From the NCBI GenBank assembly GCA_003511885.1, contig DOIX01000253.1:1-37943 (forward strand): a stretch of 37,943 bases of DNA. The letters run 5' to 3'. The translations under genes and the position numbers were made by a program. This DNA is from Cyanobacteria bacterium UBA11153. GTDB taxonomy: Bacteria > Cyanobacteriota > Cyanobacteriia > Cyanobacteriales > Coleofasciculaceae. The notes beneath the pieces were generated by a model. That model searched no databases, was not told where the DNA came from, and worked only from the letters and a program-made list of their open reading frames with translations. Position 1 is the stretch's first letter. The number at the start of each line of letters is the position of its first letter. Below, one piece after another: positions 1 to 9,000 of the stretch.

Positions 1-1
1 A

Positions 2-14
2 GAAACCGGGTTTC
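2..14. repeat. Short palindrome at the window edge
   Basis: GAAACC and GGTTTC face each other around a single G. Such GAAACCGGGTTTC palindromes are common dispersed repeats in filamentous cyanobacteria. No coding signal is visible in the rest of positions 1-204, which form the upstream region of the sulfotransferase-like gene. Confidence 0.5.
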
Positions 15-204
15 AAGCCGCGCACTTGTTACAACTTATTTAGGATTGCTATAGTTGATAGTTATTTGAAGGGAATCAAACCTTTTATGAATCAAGGGTT
101 TAATCCTCTATAGATAACGTTATTTCTGTCAATATCGATGTGACTATTGCTATTGCTGCTAATCGGATCGATATTCTCCTTCCCATTCCCCATTTCCTTC
201 TTCT

Positions 205-1023
205 ATGAAACAAATAATCCAATCCCTAAGAGACTATAAAAATCAACTCGTTAATGACTATTACGATTTTCGGATTAGCACACCAGAAAATCCATACACT
301 ATCGCCTTGAGGGGAAATCGATATAAAATTCTCTTTATCCTCAGTCACATGAGATCCGGATCTTCATTACTTACTCATTTATTAACCACAAATCCGGAAA
401 TTATCGGCTTTGGCGAAGCCCATATCGAATATCAGTCACAGCAAGAATTAAAAAAACTAATCCTTAAAGTATACCGAGACACTCGTCAACTGAGAATGAA
501 TCATAAGTATGTTTTGGATAAACTACTCCATGACAAAAAATTAATTGACGAAACTATGTTATTCTCAGAACAAATCCGTGCTATCTTCCTAATTAGAGAA
601 CAAAAAAAAGCATTAGCCAGCATTCTCAAACTCAAACCACATTGGAACGAAAATCAAGCCATTGAATACTATTCAACTCGTTTAGCAACCCTAGAAAAAT
701 ATGCCAAATTAATCAATAACAAGAAACGGAGCCTATTCATCACCCACGAACAAATTTTAGACAATACTCAATCCGTTTTTCAAACAATGCAAGACTTCCT
801 CGAAGTAAAGCAACCCTTCTCCGAAGAATATCAAGTATTGAGTATGACGGGAACAAGAGGCATAGGGGATTCCTCAGAAAATATCAAAGCAGGTAGAATT
901 GTCAGACAGCATAAAACATCAGAAACTTCTATTTCCTCAGAATTAATTGAACAAGGATTACAATCCTTTACGCAATGTTACACTACATTATCCAAATATT
1001 GTCAAACTGTAGATTGCTTGTAG
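205..1023 (+). CDS. Sulfotransferase-family protein
   Basis: A 272-residue protein with a P-loop-like 5'-phosphosulfate-binding motif at about residues 47-56 (SHMRSGSSLL), placed after a short N-terminal region as in sulfotransferases that use PAPS as donor. A GFGEAHIEY segment follows at about 65-73 and resembles the substrate-side loop of prokaryotic Sulfotransfer_3-type proteins. The later LIREQKKALASIL segment (about 129-141) may stand in for the 3'-phosphate-binding helix, but it lacks the usual RDGRD, so the acceptor and even the activity are uncertain. No signal peptide or membrane segment is seen, suggesting a cytosolic enzyme. It stands alone on its strand, convergent with the ArsA-type gene. 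Its TAG stop lies inside a 24-base palindrome. It is 14 kb from the polysaccharide locus, so a role there is only a guess. Confidence 0.7.
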   Translation: MKQIIQSLRDYKNQLVNDYYDFRISTPENPYTIALRGNRYKILFILSHMRSGSSLLTHLLTTNPEIIGFGEAHIEYQSQQELKKLILKVYRDTRQLRMNHKYVLDKLLHDKKLIDETMLFSEQIRAIFLIREQKKALASILKLKPHWNENQAIEYYSTRLATLEKYAKLINNKKRSLFITHEQILDNTQSVFQTMQDFLEVKQPFSEEYQVLSMTGTRGIGDSSENIKAGRIVRQHKTSETSISSELIEQGLQSFTQCYTTLSKYCQTVDCL

Positions 1024-1044
1024 TAGGCACTTAAGTGCCTACTA
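1021..1044. repeat. Perfect 24-base palindrome
   Basis: Twelve bases, TAGTAGGCACTT, are followed directly by their exact reverse complement. The first three bases are the TAG stop of the gene ending at 1023. It lies between two convergent genes 31 bases apart, so a transcript from either strand would carry a strong hairpin here. There is no T-run after it, so a rho-independent terminator is not demonstrated. A related copy is at 34223-34238. Confidence 0.75.
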
Positions 1045-1054
1045 CAAACAGATA

Positions 1055-2230
1055 TTACGCCGCAAATCGAATCTTGAGATAATCATCCTCCATCTTTGCC
1101 CCTGATGGTTGTAGCGCAGCTAATGCTTGTGGCAATACCAAATTCCGCCGATGATTGCCAATCCGCACATTTAATTCATCCCCCGTTTTACTTAACTGAA
1201 TACGATCTTTTGGGATACCAGGCAAGTATAATTCCAAACTATACTCACTCTTATTTTGTACCACCCGAATCGTATTTTCTTGGTAGTAAACCTGAGCGGG
1301 ATCTTCCCCTGGATATAAAGTTTCCTTCAATCTTTCCAAAGCTGCTAATCCACACATTTCTTCAGAAAAAAGCGGGACTTCTTTCACAGGAAGTGGACTA
1401 AAGTTATCGTGAATTTCCTGACGATACTGCTCCTGATTTTCCTTCCAGCGTTTGAAAAAGGGATCCGTCACTTCCTCCGGAATAATCCGATTCGCAATTA
1501 CCAAATCCGTCGATACATTATACAAACTCAAATAAGCATGAGCGCGTAAAGACTCCTTAATCACCATCTTTTCTGGATTCGTAACCAAGCGTACCGAAGT
1601 TTGGGTATTATCTGTTAATACCTTCTCCAAAGCTTCAATTTGCTCGTAAAACTCATAAGGCGCATCCATCACCTCATTATCCGGCAGCGAAAATCCCGCA
1701 ATCGGTTTAAATAAAGGCTCAACCAAAGGGCGAAGTGCCACAGACATTTTTTGCAGCGGTTTGTAAAAGCGACGCATATACCAACCACTAACTTCCGGTA
1801 AACTCAATAATCGCAGGGCAGTACCCGTAGGCGCAGAATCAATAATCAGAACATCATACTCTCCCTCATCATAGTGGCGCTTCATCCGCACCAAACCAAA
1901 AATTTCATCCATCCCCGGTAGAATCGCTAATTCTTCCGCCTGCACCCCATCTAATCCCCGTGCTTGTAATACCTGAGTAATATAACGCTTCACCGCACCC
2001 CAATTACCTTCCAACTCCATCAGGGCATCTAACTCCGCACCCCAGAGGTTAGGGCGGACTTGACGGGGGTCGTGACTTAGTTCAAGATCGAAACTATCTG
2101 CTAAAGAGTGAGCTGGATCGGTACTAAGTACTAAGGTCTTATACCCTAACTCAGCACAACGCAATCCAGTTGCGGCTGCTACTGAGGTTTTCCCAACTCC
2201 GCCTTTACCTGTCATTAAAATTACGCGCAT
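1055..2230 (-). CDS. ArsA/Get3-family ATPase with C-terminal HSP20-like domain
   Basis: A 391-residue P-loop ATPase of the ArsA/TRC40 (SIMIBI) class. The deviant Walker A motif GKGGVGKT is at residues 8-15, the switch I segment [12 protein letters not shown] at about 36-47, and the switch II region [13 protein letters not shown] at about 128-140. Residues from about 325 to the end form a small beta-rich domain of the ArsA_HSP20 type that is common in cyanobacterial and chloroflexal members. The family includes arsenite pump ATPases and tail-anchored-protein targeting factors. There is no ars gene nearby and I see no CxxC zinc pair as in Get3, so neither role can be assigned. The protein should be cytosolic. 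An AGGTGAG sequence lies about 13 bases before the ATG. Confidence 0.9.
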   Translation of the reverse strand: MRVILMTGKGGVGKTSVAAATGLRCAELGYKTLVLSTDPAHSLADSFDLELSHDPRQVRPNLWGAELDALMELEGNWGAVKRYITQVLQARGLDGVQAEELAILPGMDEIFGLVRMKRHYDEGEYDVLIIDSAPTGTALRLLSLPEVSGWYMRRFYKPLQKMSVALRPLVEPLFKPIAGFSLPDNEVMDAPYEFYEQIEALEKVLTDNTQTSVRLVTNPEKMVIKESLRAHAYLSLYNVSTDLVIANRIIPEEVTDPFFKRWKENQEQYRQEIHDNFSPLPVKEVPLFSEEMCGLAALERLKETLYPGEDPAQVYYQENTIRVVQNKSEYSLELYLPGIPKDRIQLSKTGDELNVRIGNHRRNLVLPQALAALQPSGAKMEDDYLKIRFAA

Positions 2231-2340
2231 AACTTAGCCAGCTCACCTGAGAAAACTTTACACTTATTTACTTTATCTGTTTTTCGTGTGGGAAGGTGAG
2301 ATGGGGAAGGAGAGCAGGAGAGCAGGGGCGCAGGGCTGTA

Positions 2341-2380
2341 GGGGTGCAGGGGTGCAGGGGTGCAGGGGTGCAGGGGTGCA
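2341..2380. repeat. 8-base tandem repeat, five copies
   Basis: Five exact copies of GGGGTGCA run head to tail. Degenerate purine-rich copies precede them back to about 2310 (agcagg/ggcgcagg). The array lies upstream of the minus-strand ArsA-type gene and abuts the 12-base array that starts at 2381. It is open in several frames but carries no coding signal. Confidence 0.95.
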
Positions 2381-2464
2381 AAATCTTTGGCAAAATCTTT
2401 GGCAAAATCTTTGGCAAAATCTTTGGCAAAATCTTTAGCAAAATCTTTAGCAAAATCTTTGGCG
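2381..2464. repeat. 12-base minisatellite, seven copies
   Basis: Seven tandem copies of AAATCTTTGGCA. Copies 5 and 6 carry the same G-to-A change (TTTAGCA) and copy 7 ends in G. Because 12 is a multiple of 3, the array gives long meaningless open frames on both strands (for example repeated AKDF on the minus strand). The G-to-A variants grouped at one end suggest expansion by slippage of a unit that had already mutated. Confidence 0.95.
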
Positions 2465-2478
2465 AGCAAGATGCTCGC
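2462..2478. repeat. Hairpin repeat GCGAGCA-AGA-TGCTCGC
   Basis: A perfect 7-base inverted repeat with a 3-base loop directly follows the 12-base minisatellite and shares its last bases with it. The core GCGAGCAAGATGCTCGC is a familiar dispersed palindrome in cyanobacterial intergenic DNA. Confidence 0.8.
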
Positions 2479-2528
2479 ACTACCAAAACATCACAAAAGA
2501 ACTACCTGTTTTCTGCCTCACTTTCCCA

Positions 2529-2903
2529 TCAATGGAATAGTTGCTTGAAGACATCGAAGCGAGAAATATCCCAATCATCGATATGGGAGATAATTAGTCC
2601 ATCAGAATTTAGTTTTAATTCACTCCAACCGGGGATAGAAATACGCGGTTTCCAGGGTAAAGGTGTTGTCCAACTTAAAGTCCAACGGGTGGTGATAGTA
2701 TTGTTAGATTGGGAAATATGGTGTAATTCTAAATGAGGGTCGATAAACCAAGTTGAGATAAATCCAATCATTTTTTTATAGCGTTCGATTCCTCTAAATT
2801 GATTGAGGGGATCTTTGAAAAATACTTCTTTGGCGTAGATATCGTAGTTTTGATTAATTGGGAAGTTTTGGTAGTCGTTTTTGATAATTTCGGTAATATT
2901 CAT
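2529..2903 (-). CDS. DUF2358 family protein (NTF2/SnoaL-like fold)
   Basis: A 124-residue protein of the DUF2358 family, found in cyanobacteria and plastid-containing plants. The pattern fits: an N-terminal helix, DIYAKEVFFKDPLNQFRGIERYKKM at about residues 22-46 (the segment where NTF2-like proteins place a polar pocket), then alternating strands ending in IISHIDDWDISRF at about 104-116. It is full length for the family and has no signal peptide or membrane segment. The biochemical role is unknown; some plant members are plastid proteins. It sits alone on the minus strand between two repeat-rich gaps. Confidence 0.8.
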   Translation of the reverse strand: MNITEIIKNDYQNFPINQNYDIYAKEVFFKDPLNQFRGIERYKKMIGFISTWFIDPHLELHHISQSNNTITTRWTLSWTTPLPWKPRISIPGWSELKLNSDGLIISHIDDWDISRFDVFKQLFH

Positions 2904-3336
2904 TAACTAGTTACCTGAGTTATATTATGTTTGGTACTATTGCTTCTATATATTTTGAGCTTTTGTAGGGGCGTTAGCGAAGCGTGGCGTTAGCCTAGCA
3001 TTCGGGCGATCAATTATTGCTCAAAACCATAGATATTATATCGGAATGCTTTGCCCTGCACTTACGGAGCAGATGGCGAAGCATTTTGATATAGATACTT
3101 GGGTTTCTCCGGTAACTTATCGCCGATATCCTTCACCCCTACACCTTGCACCCTACACCCTACACCCCAATCCCCAGTTTGGTAGTTTGACAGGTAGATT
3201 AAAAAATAGTTGTAAGAATTGGCACAAACCTATATTAGACTTGATGTCGGGGTGATCCCTCGCGTCTTGCATGTTTTTTTGGACAGGGGACGGTTGGCAC
3301 CAGGGAAAGTACAGCAGAAAAAGAGGAAATGGTTTT
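2904..3336. other. Non-coding gap upstream of glpX, with dispersed repeats
   Basis: This 433-base gap lies between two divergent genes. It contains a GC-rich dispersed element around 2967-3010 with the octamer GCGTTAGC twice, and a heptamer array at 3138-3165. A TATATT at 3231-3236 could be a -10 box for glpX, but I find no convincing -35 partner. An open frame at 3046-3255 shows no protein-like features. Confidence 0.6.
3138..3165. repeat. Heptamer array CCTACAC, four units
   Basis: Four consecutive 7-base units (CCTACAC, CTTGCAC, CCTACAC, CCTACAC) in the leader region of glpX. This matches the short tandemly repeated repetitive (STRR) heptamers of filamentous cyanobacteria. Confidence 0.85.
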
Positions 3337-4377
3337 GTGATCGAAACTACGTTAGGACTAGAAATTATTGAAGTTGTCGAGCAAGCCGCGATTGCGTCTT
3401 CCAAGTGGATGGGGAAGGGCGATAAGAATACTGCGGATCATGTGGCAGTAGAGGCGATGCGGGAACGGATGAATAAGATTCACATGCGGGGGCGCATCGT
3501 GATTGGAGAAGGAGAGCGAGATGATGCTCCAATGCTCTATATTGGGGAAGAAGTGGGTATCTGTACTCAGGAAAATGCCCACACTGTCTGCAATCCAGAT
3601 GAATTGGTGGAGATTGATATTGCGGTTGACCCCTGTGAAGGTACTAATCTGGTAGCTTATGGACAACCGGGTTCAATGGCTGTCTTGGCAATTTCAGAAA
3701 AGGGTGGGTTATTTGCTGCGCCTGACTTCTATATGAAGAAGTTGGCAGCTCCTCCTCAAGCACAGGGTCATGTCGATATTAACAAGTCGGCAACGGAAAA
3801 TCTGAAGATTCTGTCTGAGTGCTTGAATCGTGCGATTGAGGAATTGGTGGTTGTGGTGATGAAGCGCGATCGCCATAATGAACTAATTAAGGAAATCCGC
3901 GATGCGGGTGCAAGAGTCAGACTCATCAGCGACGGTGATGTCTCGGCTGCTATCTCCTGTGCTTTTGCGGGAACTAATATTCATGCTCTCATGGGGATTG
4001 GTGCAGCACCGGAAGGCGTGATTTCAGCGGCAGCGATGCGTTGCTTGGGCGGACATTTCCAAGGACAGTTGATTTACGATCCTGCGATCGTGAAAACTGG
4101 TTTAATTGGAGAAAGCAAGGAAAGCAATCTGGAACGTCTCAAATCCATGGGGATTAACGATCCTGATAAAGTTTACAATGCTGATGAGCTGGCTTCTGGC
4201 GAGACTGTTTTGTTTGCTGCTTCTGGTATTACTCCAGGTACTCTGATGGAAGGGGTTCGCTTCTTCCCAGGTGGCGCGAGAACCCAAAGTTTGGTTGTTT
4301 CCAGTCAGTCGATGACGGCTCGCTTTGTTGATACAATTCACATGTTCGATAAGCCGAAGTACATTCAACTTCACTAA
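3337..4377 (+). CDS. glpX: Class II fructose-1,6-bisphosphatase / sedoheptulose-1,7-bisphosphatase
   Basis: A GlpX-type bisphosphatase of the Calvin cycle, removing the 1-phosphate from fructose-1,6- and sedoheptulose-1,7-bisphosphate in the cytosol. The GTG at 3337 is chosen as start because AGAGGA lies 9 bases upstream and the resulting 346-residue protein begins [10 protein letters not shown], matching the usual cyanobacterial N-terminus and length; an ATG at 3271 would add 22 atypical residues. Metal and substrate motifs are intact: GEGERDDAP at 57-65, [11 protein letters not shown] at 94-104 and [11 protein letters not shown] further on. The protein is closely related to the well-studied cyanobacterial dual-function F/SBPase. 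It is followed after 88 bases by hemA in the same direction, an arrangement common in cyanobacteria. Confidence 0.97.
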   Translation: MIETTLGLEIIEVVEQAAIASSKWMGKGDKNTADHVAVEAMRERMNKIHMRGRIVIGEGERDDAPMLYIGEEVGICTQENAHTVCNPDELVEIDIAVDPCEGTNLVAYGQPGSMAVLAISEKGGLFAAPDFYMKKLAAPPQAQGHVDINKSATENLKILSECLNRAIEELVVVVMKRDRHNELIKEIRDAGARVRLISDGDVSAAISCAFAGTNIHALMGIGAAPEGVISAAAMRCLGGHFQGQLIYDPAIVKTGLIGESKESNLERLKSMGINDPDKVYNADELASGETVLFAASGITPGTLMEGVRFFPGGARTQSLVVSSQSMTARFVDTIHMFDKPKYIQLH

Positions 4378-4384
4378 TGAGTAA

Positions 4385-4440
4385 TTGACAGTTGACAGTT
4401 GACAGTTGACAGTTGTTAATTGTCAACTGTCAATTGTCAA
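4385..4440 (+). repeat. Heptamer array folding into a long hairpin between glpX and hemA
   Basis: Four exact copies of TTGACAG (4385-4412) are followed by related heptamers in the opposite sense. Bases 4399-4415 pair with 4424-4440: 17 positions, 16 Watson-Crick and one G-U, around an 8-base loop. The hairpin ends 25 bases before the hemA ATG. It could attenuate, terminate or protect the glpX-hemA transcript. No T-run follows the stem, so a classical terminator is unlikely. Confidence 0.85.
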
Positions 4441-4465
4441 TTGTTAATTATCAATTATAAAACAG

Positions 4466-5752
4466 ATGAATATAGCAGTTGTAGGTCTCAGTCATAAAAC
4501 AGCATCAGTGGAAGTGCGGGAAAAACTCAGCATTCCCGAAGCTAGGCTCGAAAGTGCGATGCAAACTCTTGGCAGCTATCCTCATATTGAGGAAGTCGCA
4601 ATCCTCAGTACCTGCAACCGCATGGAAGTTTATATTGTGGCGAAAGAGACGGAGCATGGGGTGCGGGAAGTTAGCCAATTTTTGTCAGATTGGAGTCAGT
4701 TGCCTTTGCATAAATTGCGCCCTCATTTATTTATTTTGTTACACCAAGATGCAGTGACGCACTTAATGCGGGTGTCGGCGGGGCTTGATAGTTTGGTACT
4801 GGGAGAAGGGCAAATTCTGGCTCAGGTGAAAAATACCCACAAACTAGGTCAACAATATAAGGGAATTGGACGTTTACTCAATCGTTTATTTAAAGAAGCA
4901 ATTACGGCTGGGAAACGGGTGCGGACAGAAACTAGTATTGGTACTGGGGCTGTATCGATCAGTTCGGCTGCGGTAGAATTAGCTCAAATGAAAGTAGAAC
5001 GTTTGGGCGATTGTCGGATTGGCATTATCGGTGCAGGGAAAATGTCCCGGTTACTGGTACAACACCTCCTATCAAAAGGAGCAGAAAAGATCGCAATTGT
5101 CAATAGGTCAATGGCGCGATCGCAAGAATTAGCGAATCAGTTTCCCAATGCTAACTTGGAGTTACGTCCTTTAGGGGAGATGATGGAAACGATCGCTGGA
5201 TCGGATATCGTATTTACGAGTACTTCTTCTACGGAACCGCTGCTCAATAAAGTAAAACTGGAAGCTATTCTGTTGCCGCATCAGTCATTGATGCTATTTG
5301 ATATTTCCGTACCCCGGAATGTTGATAGCGACGTGAATGAATTGGAAAACGTTAAGGCATTTAATGTTGATGACTTAAAAGCAGTGGTAGCCCAAAACCA
5401 GGAAAGTCGCCGTCAGATGGCAATGGAGGCAGAAGGCATACTCGAAGAAATAGTGACAGCCTTTGACAGTTGGTTGCGATCGCTGGAAACTATCAATACA
5501 ATTAGTAGTCTGCGCGATAAAATTGAAAGTATTCGCGAACAAGAATTAGAAAAGGCTTTATCTCGTTTGGGTTCGGAATTTGCGGAAAAGCATCAAGAGG
5601 TAATTGAAGCCCTGACAAGAGGTATTGTCAATAAAATTCTCCACGATCCCATGGTACAACTCCGGGCGCAGCAGGATATTGAAACCAGACGGCAAGCGAT
5701 GCAGGCGTTGGAAATGTTATTTAATTTGGATACAAAGGAGCAATTTAGTTAG
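4466..5752 (+). CDS. hemA: Glutamyl-tRNA reductase
   Basis: This enzyme reduces glutamyl-tRNA(Glu) to glutamate-1-semialdehyde with NADPH, the first committed step of tetrapyrrole (chlorophyll, haem, phycobilin) synthesis. At 428 residues it is full length. The N-terminal catalytic domain shows [15 protein letters not shown] (7-21) and the nucleophilic Cys50 in STCNRMEVY. The NADPH-binding Rossmann motif [12 protein letters not shown] is at about 185-196. The C-terminal dimerisation helix with [17 protein letters not shown] is present. The gene follows glpX in the same direction and its ATG lies just past the heptamer hairpin. Confidence 0.98.
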   Translation: MNIAVVGLSHKTASVEVREKLSIPEARLESAMQTLGSYPHIEEVAILSTCNRMEVYIVAKETEHGVREVSQFLSDWSQLPLHKLRPHLFILLHQDAVTHLMRVSAGLDSLVLGEGQILAQVKNTHKLGQQYKGIGRLLNRLFKEAITAGKRVRTETSIGTGAVSISSAAVELAQMKVERLGDCRIGIIGAGKMSRLLVQHLLSKGAEKIAIVNRSMARSQELANQFPNANLELRPLGEMMETIAGSDIVFTSTSSTEPLLNKVKLEAILLPHQSLMLFDISVPRNVDSDVNELENVKAFNVDDLKAVVAQNQESRRQMAMEAEGILEEIVTAFDSWLRSLETINTISSLRDKIESIREQELEKALSRLGSEFAEKHQEVIEALTRGIVNKILHDPMVQLRAQQDIETRRQAMQALEMLFNLDTKEQFS

Positions 5753-5766
5753 CTGGTTGTTGGTGG

Positions 5767-5801
5767 TTAGTTGTTAGTTGTTAGTTGTTAGTTGTTAGTT
5801 G
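5767..5801. repeat. Heptamer array TTAGTTG, five exact copies
   Basis: Five perfect copies of TTAGTTG start 15 bases after the hemA stop, with a degenerate copy on each side. This is an STRR-type array. It could lie in the 3' end of the hemA transcript, but unlike the array before hemA it has no complementary half. Confidence 0.95.
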
Positions 5802-5823
5802 TTGATGGTTAATGGAGGCGAAT

Positions 5824-5937
5824 GGAGGACTTGCGCAACTAGATTAGATATAGTAGTAATAGTGCTTTAGCTTCCCATAGCGCACCCTACAAAAAAAGTG
5901 GTAATGGTGCGTTAGCTTCCCATAAAGCACTCTACAG
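5824..5937. repeat. Dispersed element with a duplicated about-40-base module
   Basis: The element opens with GGAGGACTTGCGCAA and carries two tandem modules (about 5851-5891 and 5898-5936) sharing TTAGCTTCCCATA between GTGC and GCAC arms. A related sequence in the opposite orientation is at 13487-13585, with the same order of ACTT[AG]CG end, TTAGCTT core and GCACCCTA. This points to a non-autonomous mobile or repeat family. No coding potential is visible. The gap 5753-6035 otherwise holds only the heptamer array. Confidence 0.65.
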
Positions 5938-6035
5938 CTCCTCATCAAGATACTATTTCCTATTCCCCAGTACCTTAACAATTAACAATTATAGCAACCG
6001 CCAGAGCGGTTAAGACATTCTAAATTCCTAATATA

Positions 6036-9000
6036 ATGAAAATCTTCCGACTAATTACTGTAGTAATAGGGTTGTGGCTGGCATGGGATTTGCTAGCTCA
6101 TCTGGTGGGAGAAATTTTATGGTTTGACGAAATTGGTTATTTATCTGTATTTCTGTTAAGATTGCAAACTCAGCTAGGTTTGTGGTTGGTGGTATCGAGT
6201 TTATCAGCTACATTTTTACTGAGTAATCTGTTTGTGGCAAATCGGCTGAAGTCTCCGCCACCAAAATCTGATTTATTAAGTTTGAGAGATTATAGAGAGT
6301 GGGGAATGGGGAAAGAGGAAAATGAGTTTTACACTCCTAGGTTGAGATTGCGATCGCTATTATTAATTCTATTATGCCTTAGCTTCCTGGTAGGGATAAT
6401 TTTACTCAAGTGTGGAGAAATTGCCTTTGCCCTGTGGCAGGGTAATTTTAGCCCAGATATCGCGCCACTCCTACCACCTCCCTTTGATTGGGCGTGGATA
6501 CAGGAGCTATGGCACTCAAAGTTACCCGTGCAAATTACCTATCTGGGAGTAGTAGGATTTATTTTTCTGGGCTTGGCTTTCCATAGTAGATTTTGGTTAA
6601 ATGCGATCGCAATATTGCTTTCCTTATTCTGGGGCTGGTTGCTGTCGCGAGAGTGGAGCCAAATTTGGCAATATTTTTATGCTACACCATTTAAGGCAAA
6701 AGATCCGCTATTTGGCAATGATATTAGCCTTTATGTCTTTAAATTACCTGTATGGCAATTATTAGATTTTTGGTTAGGCGGACTTTTTTTGTTTGGTTTA
6801 CTGGCGGTAGCACTAGTTTATTTTCTTTCTGGAAAGAGTCTTTCTGAGGGAAAATTTCTGGGATTTTCCCGAAACCAATTGCGCCACCTCTATGGATTAG
6901 GAAGCAGTGTTGCCCTCACCATCGCATTCCGGTATTGGCTATCGCGGTATGAATTGCTTTATTCTCCTCGTGGCGTTGTCTACGGTGCCAGTTACACAGA
7001 CATCAATGCCGACTTGCCCATCGATACTGCCCTGAGTATAGCAGCTTTTGCGATCGCCATAATTTTATTTTTGAAGATGGTTTGGGGCACTAAACATCTG
7101 AAAATTAAACATCAGACAATAGTGACAATATTGGGACTATATTTAATCATAGTAATAATTGCCGGGAAAATACTACCTGCTACTATACAAAGCTTAGTCG
7201 TACAGCCAAATGAATTAGCCCAAGAGAAACTTTATCTTGAACGAACAATTGCTCTAACTAGAGCCGGATTTAACCTAGATAGTATTGAAGTTGAAACCTT
7301 CAATCCTAAGGGTGAATTAAGCAGCACAGACTTAGAAAATAATGACCTAACTATTAGTAATATCCGCCTTTGGGATAAACGTCCCATTTTACAAACAAAC
7401 CGTCAGTTACAACAAATTAGACTTTACTACGAATTTCCTGATGCTGATATCGATCGCTATACATTAAAAGTAAACTCATCCATCAATGATATATCAAAGA
7501 ATTCAGAAATAGATAAATCAGTAAAAACCAACAATAAACAAACAACAAACAACAAGAAACAAACAAATCTGGAAAAACAACAAACAATTATTTCTGTCAG
7601 AGAATTAGACTATAAAGCAGTTCCGGAAAAAGCCAAAACATGGGTAAACCAACACCTAGTCTACACTCACGGATACGGCTTTACCCTCAGTCCCGTAAAT
7701 AAAGTAGCAGAAGGTGGACTTCCAGACTATTTCATTAAAGATATTGGCACAGATAATGATAGCGGTAACACCGGATCTTTATCAACTTCCAGCCCTCTAA
7801 TTCGGGAGACAATTCCCATTGATAAACCGAGAATTTACTATGGAGAATTAACCAATAACTATATAATGACATCGACAAAAGTACGAGAATTAGACTATCC
7901 TAGCGGCGAAGATAACGTATATAACATCTACGACGGCAAAGGTGGCATTCCCATTGGTTCCCTGTGGCGAAGAATTTTATTTTCTCAATATCTCAAAGAC
8001 TGGAGGATGATCTTAACAGACAACTTTACACCCCAAACGCGGGTATTATTCCGCCGCAATATCAACCAACGAATTTTTGCGATCGCGCCCTTTTTACGTT
8101 ACGATCGAGATCCTTATATAGTCATCGCCAATCCTGAAGAAAATAAAATTAAACAGTCAAAAATCAAGAGTAAAAAGTCAAATAATAAAGGAATTGAGCA
8201 AATTGCCAACAAAGAACAAAAAACAACGAATAACTATCTTTATTGGATTATTGATGCCTACACAACCAGCAATCGATATCCCTATTCAGATCCAGGTGAA
8301 AACCAATTTAACTATATTCGCAACACCGTAAAAATTGTCATTGATGCCTACAACGGCAATGTTACATTCTATATTGCAGATGATCGAGATCCAATTATTC
8401 AAACATGGACGAAAATTTTTCCCAATCTTTTCCAACCAATGGCGGCTATGCCACAAGAAATCAAAAATCATATTCGCTACCCGGTAGATTTATTTTCGGT
8501 TCAATCTAAACAGTTGATGACATATCACATGATCGATCCGCAAGTCTTCTACAATCGAGAAGATTTATGGAGAATTCCCCAAGAAATTTATGGTGGTGAA
8601 TCTCAAGCAGTAGCACCCTACTATTTGATTATGAAATTGCCATCAGAAAAGTCAGAAGAGTTTATTTTACTTCATCCCTATACTCCTGCCAGTCGCACTA
8701 ACTTAATTGCATGGCTAGCTGCTCGTTCTGATGGCGATCGATATGGTAAACTTTTACTCTATAAGTTTCCCAAACAAGAACAGATTTACGGCCCAGAACA
8801 AATTGAGAGCCTAATTAATCAAGATCCAGTAATTTCTGGGCAAATTTCTTTATGGACTCGTCAAGGATCGCAAGCCATTCAGGGAAATCTTTTAGTTATT
8901 CCTATTGAGCGATCCCTCCTCTATGTTGAACCATTATATTTAGAAGCAGAAAAAAATAGTCTGCCCACCTTAGTTCGAGTCATTGTTGTCTACAATAATC

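Noticed and set aside
2341..2464. Possible CRISPR array
   Set aside because: Units are contiguous 8- and 12-base repeats with no spacers, and no cas gene is present.
2221..2736. Open frames on both strands across the minisatellite
   Set aside because: They exist only because the 12-base unit has no stop codon; the translations are simple repeats with no protein family pattern, and they overlap the DUF2358 gene.
3046..3255. Possible 69-residue gene before glpX
   Set aside because: It runs through a dispersed repeat and the CCTACAC heptamers and shows no recognisable protein character.
3271..3336. Upstream ATG as start of glpX
   Set aside because: The 22 extra residues are unlike GlpX N-termini, while the GTG at 3337 has a Shine-Dalgarno sequence and gives the usual length.
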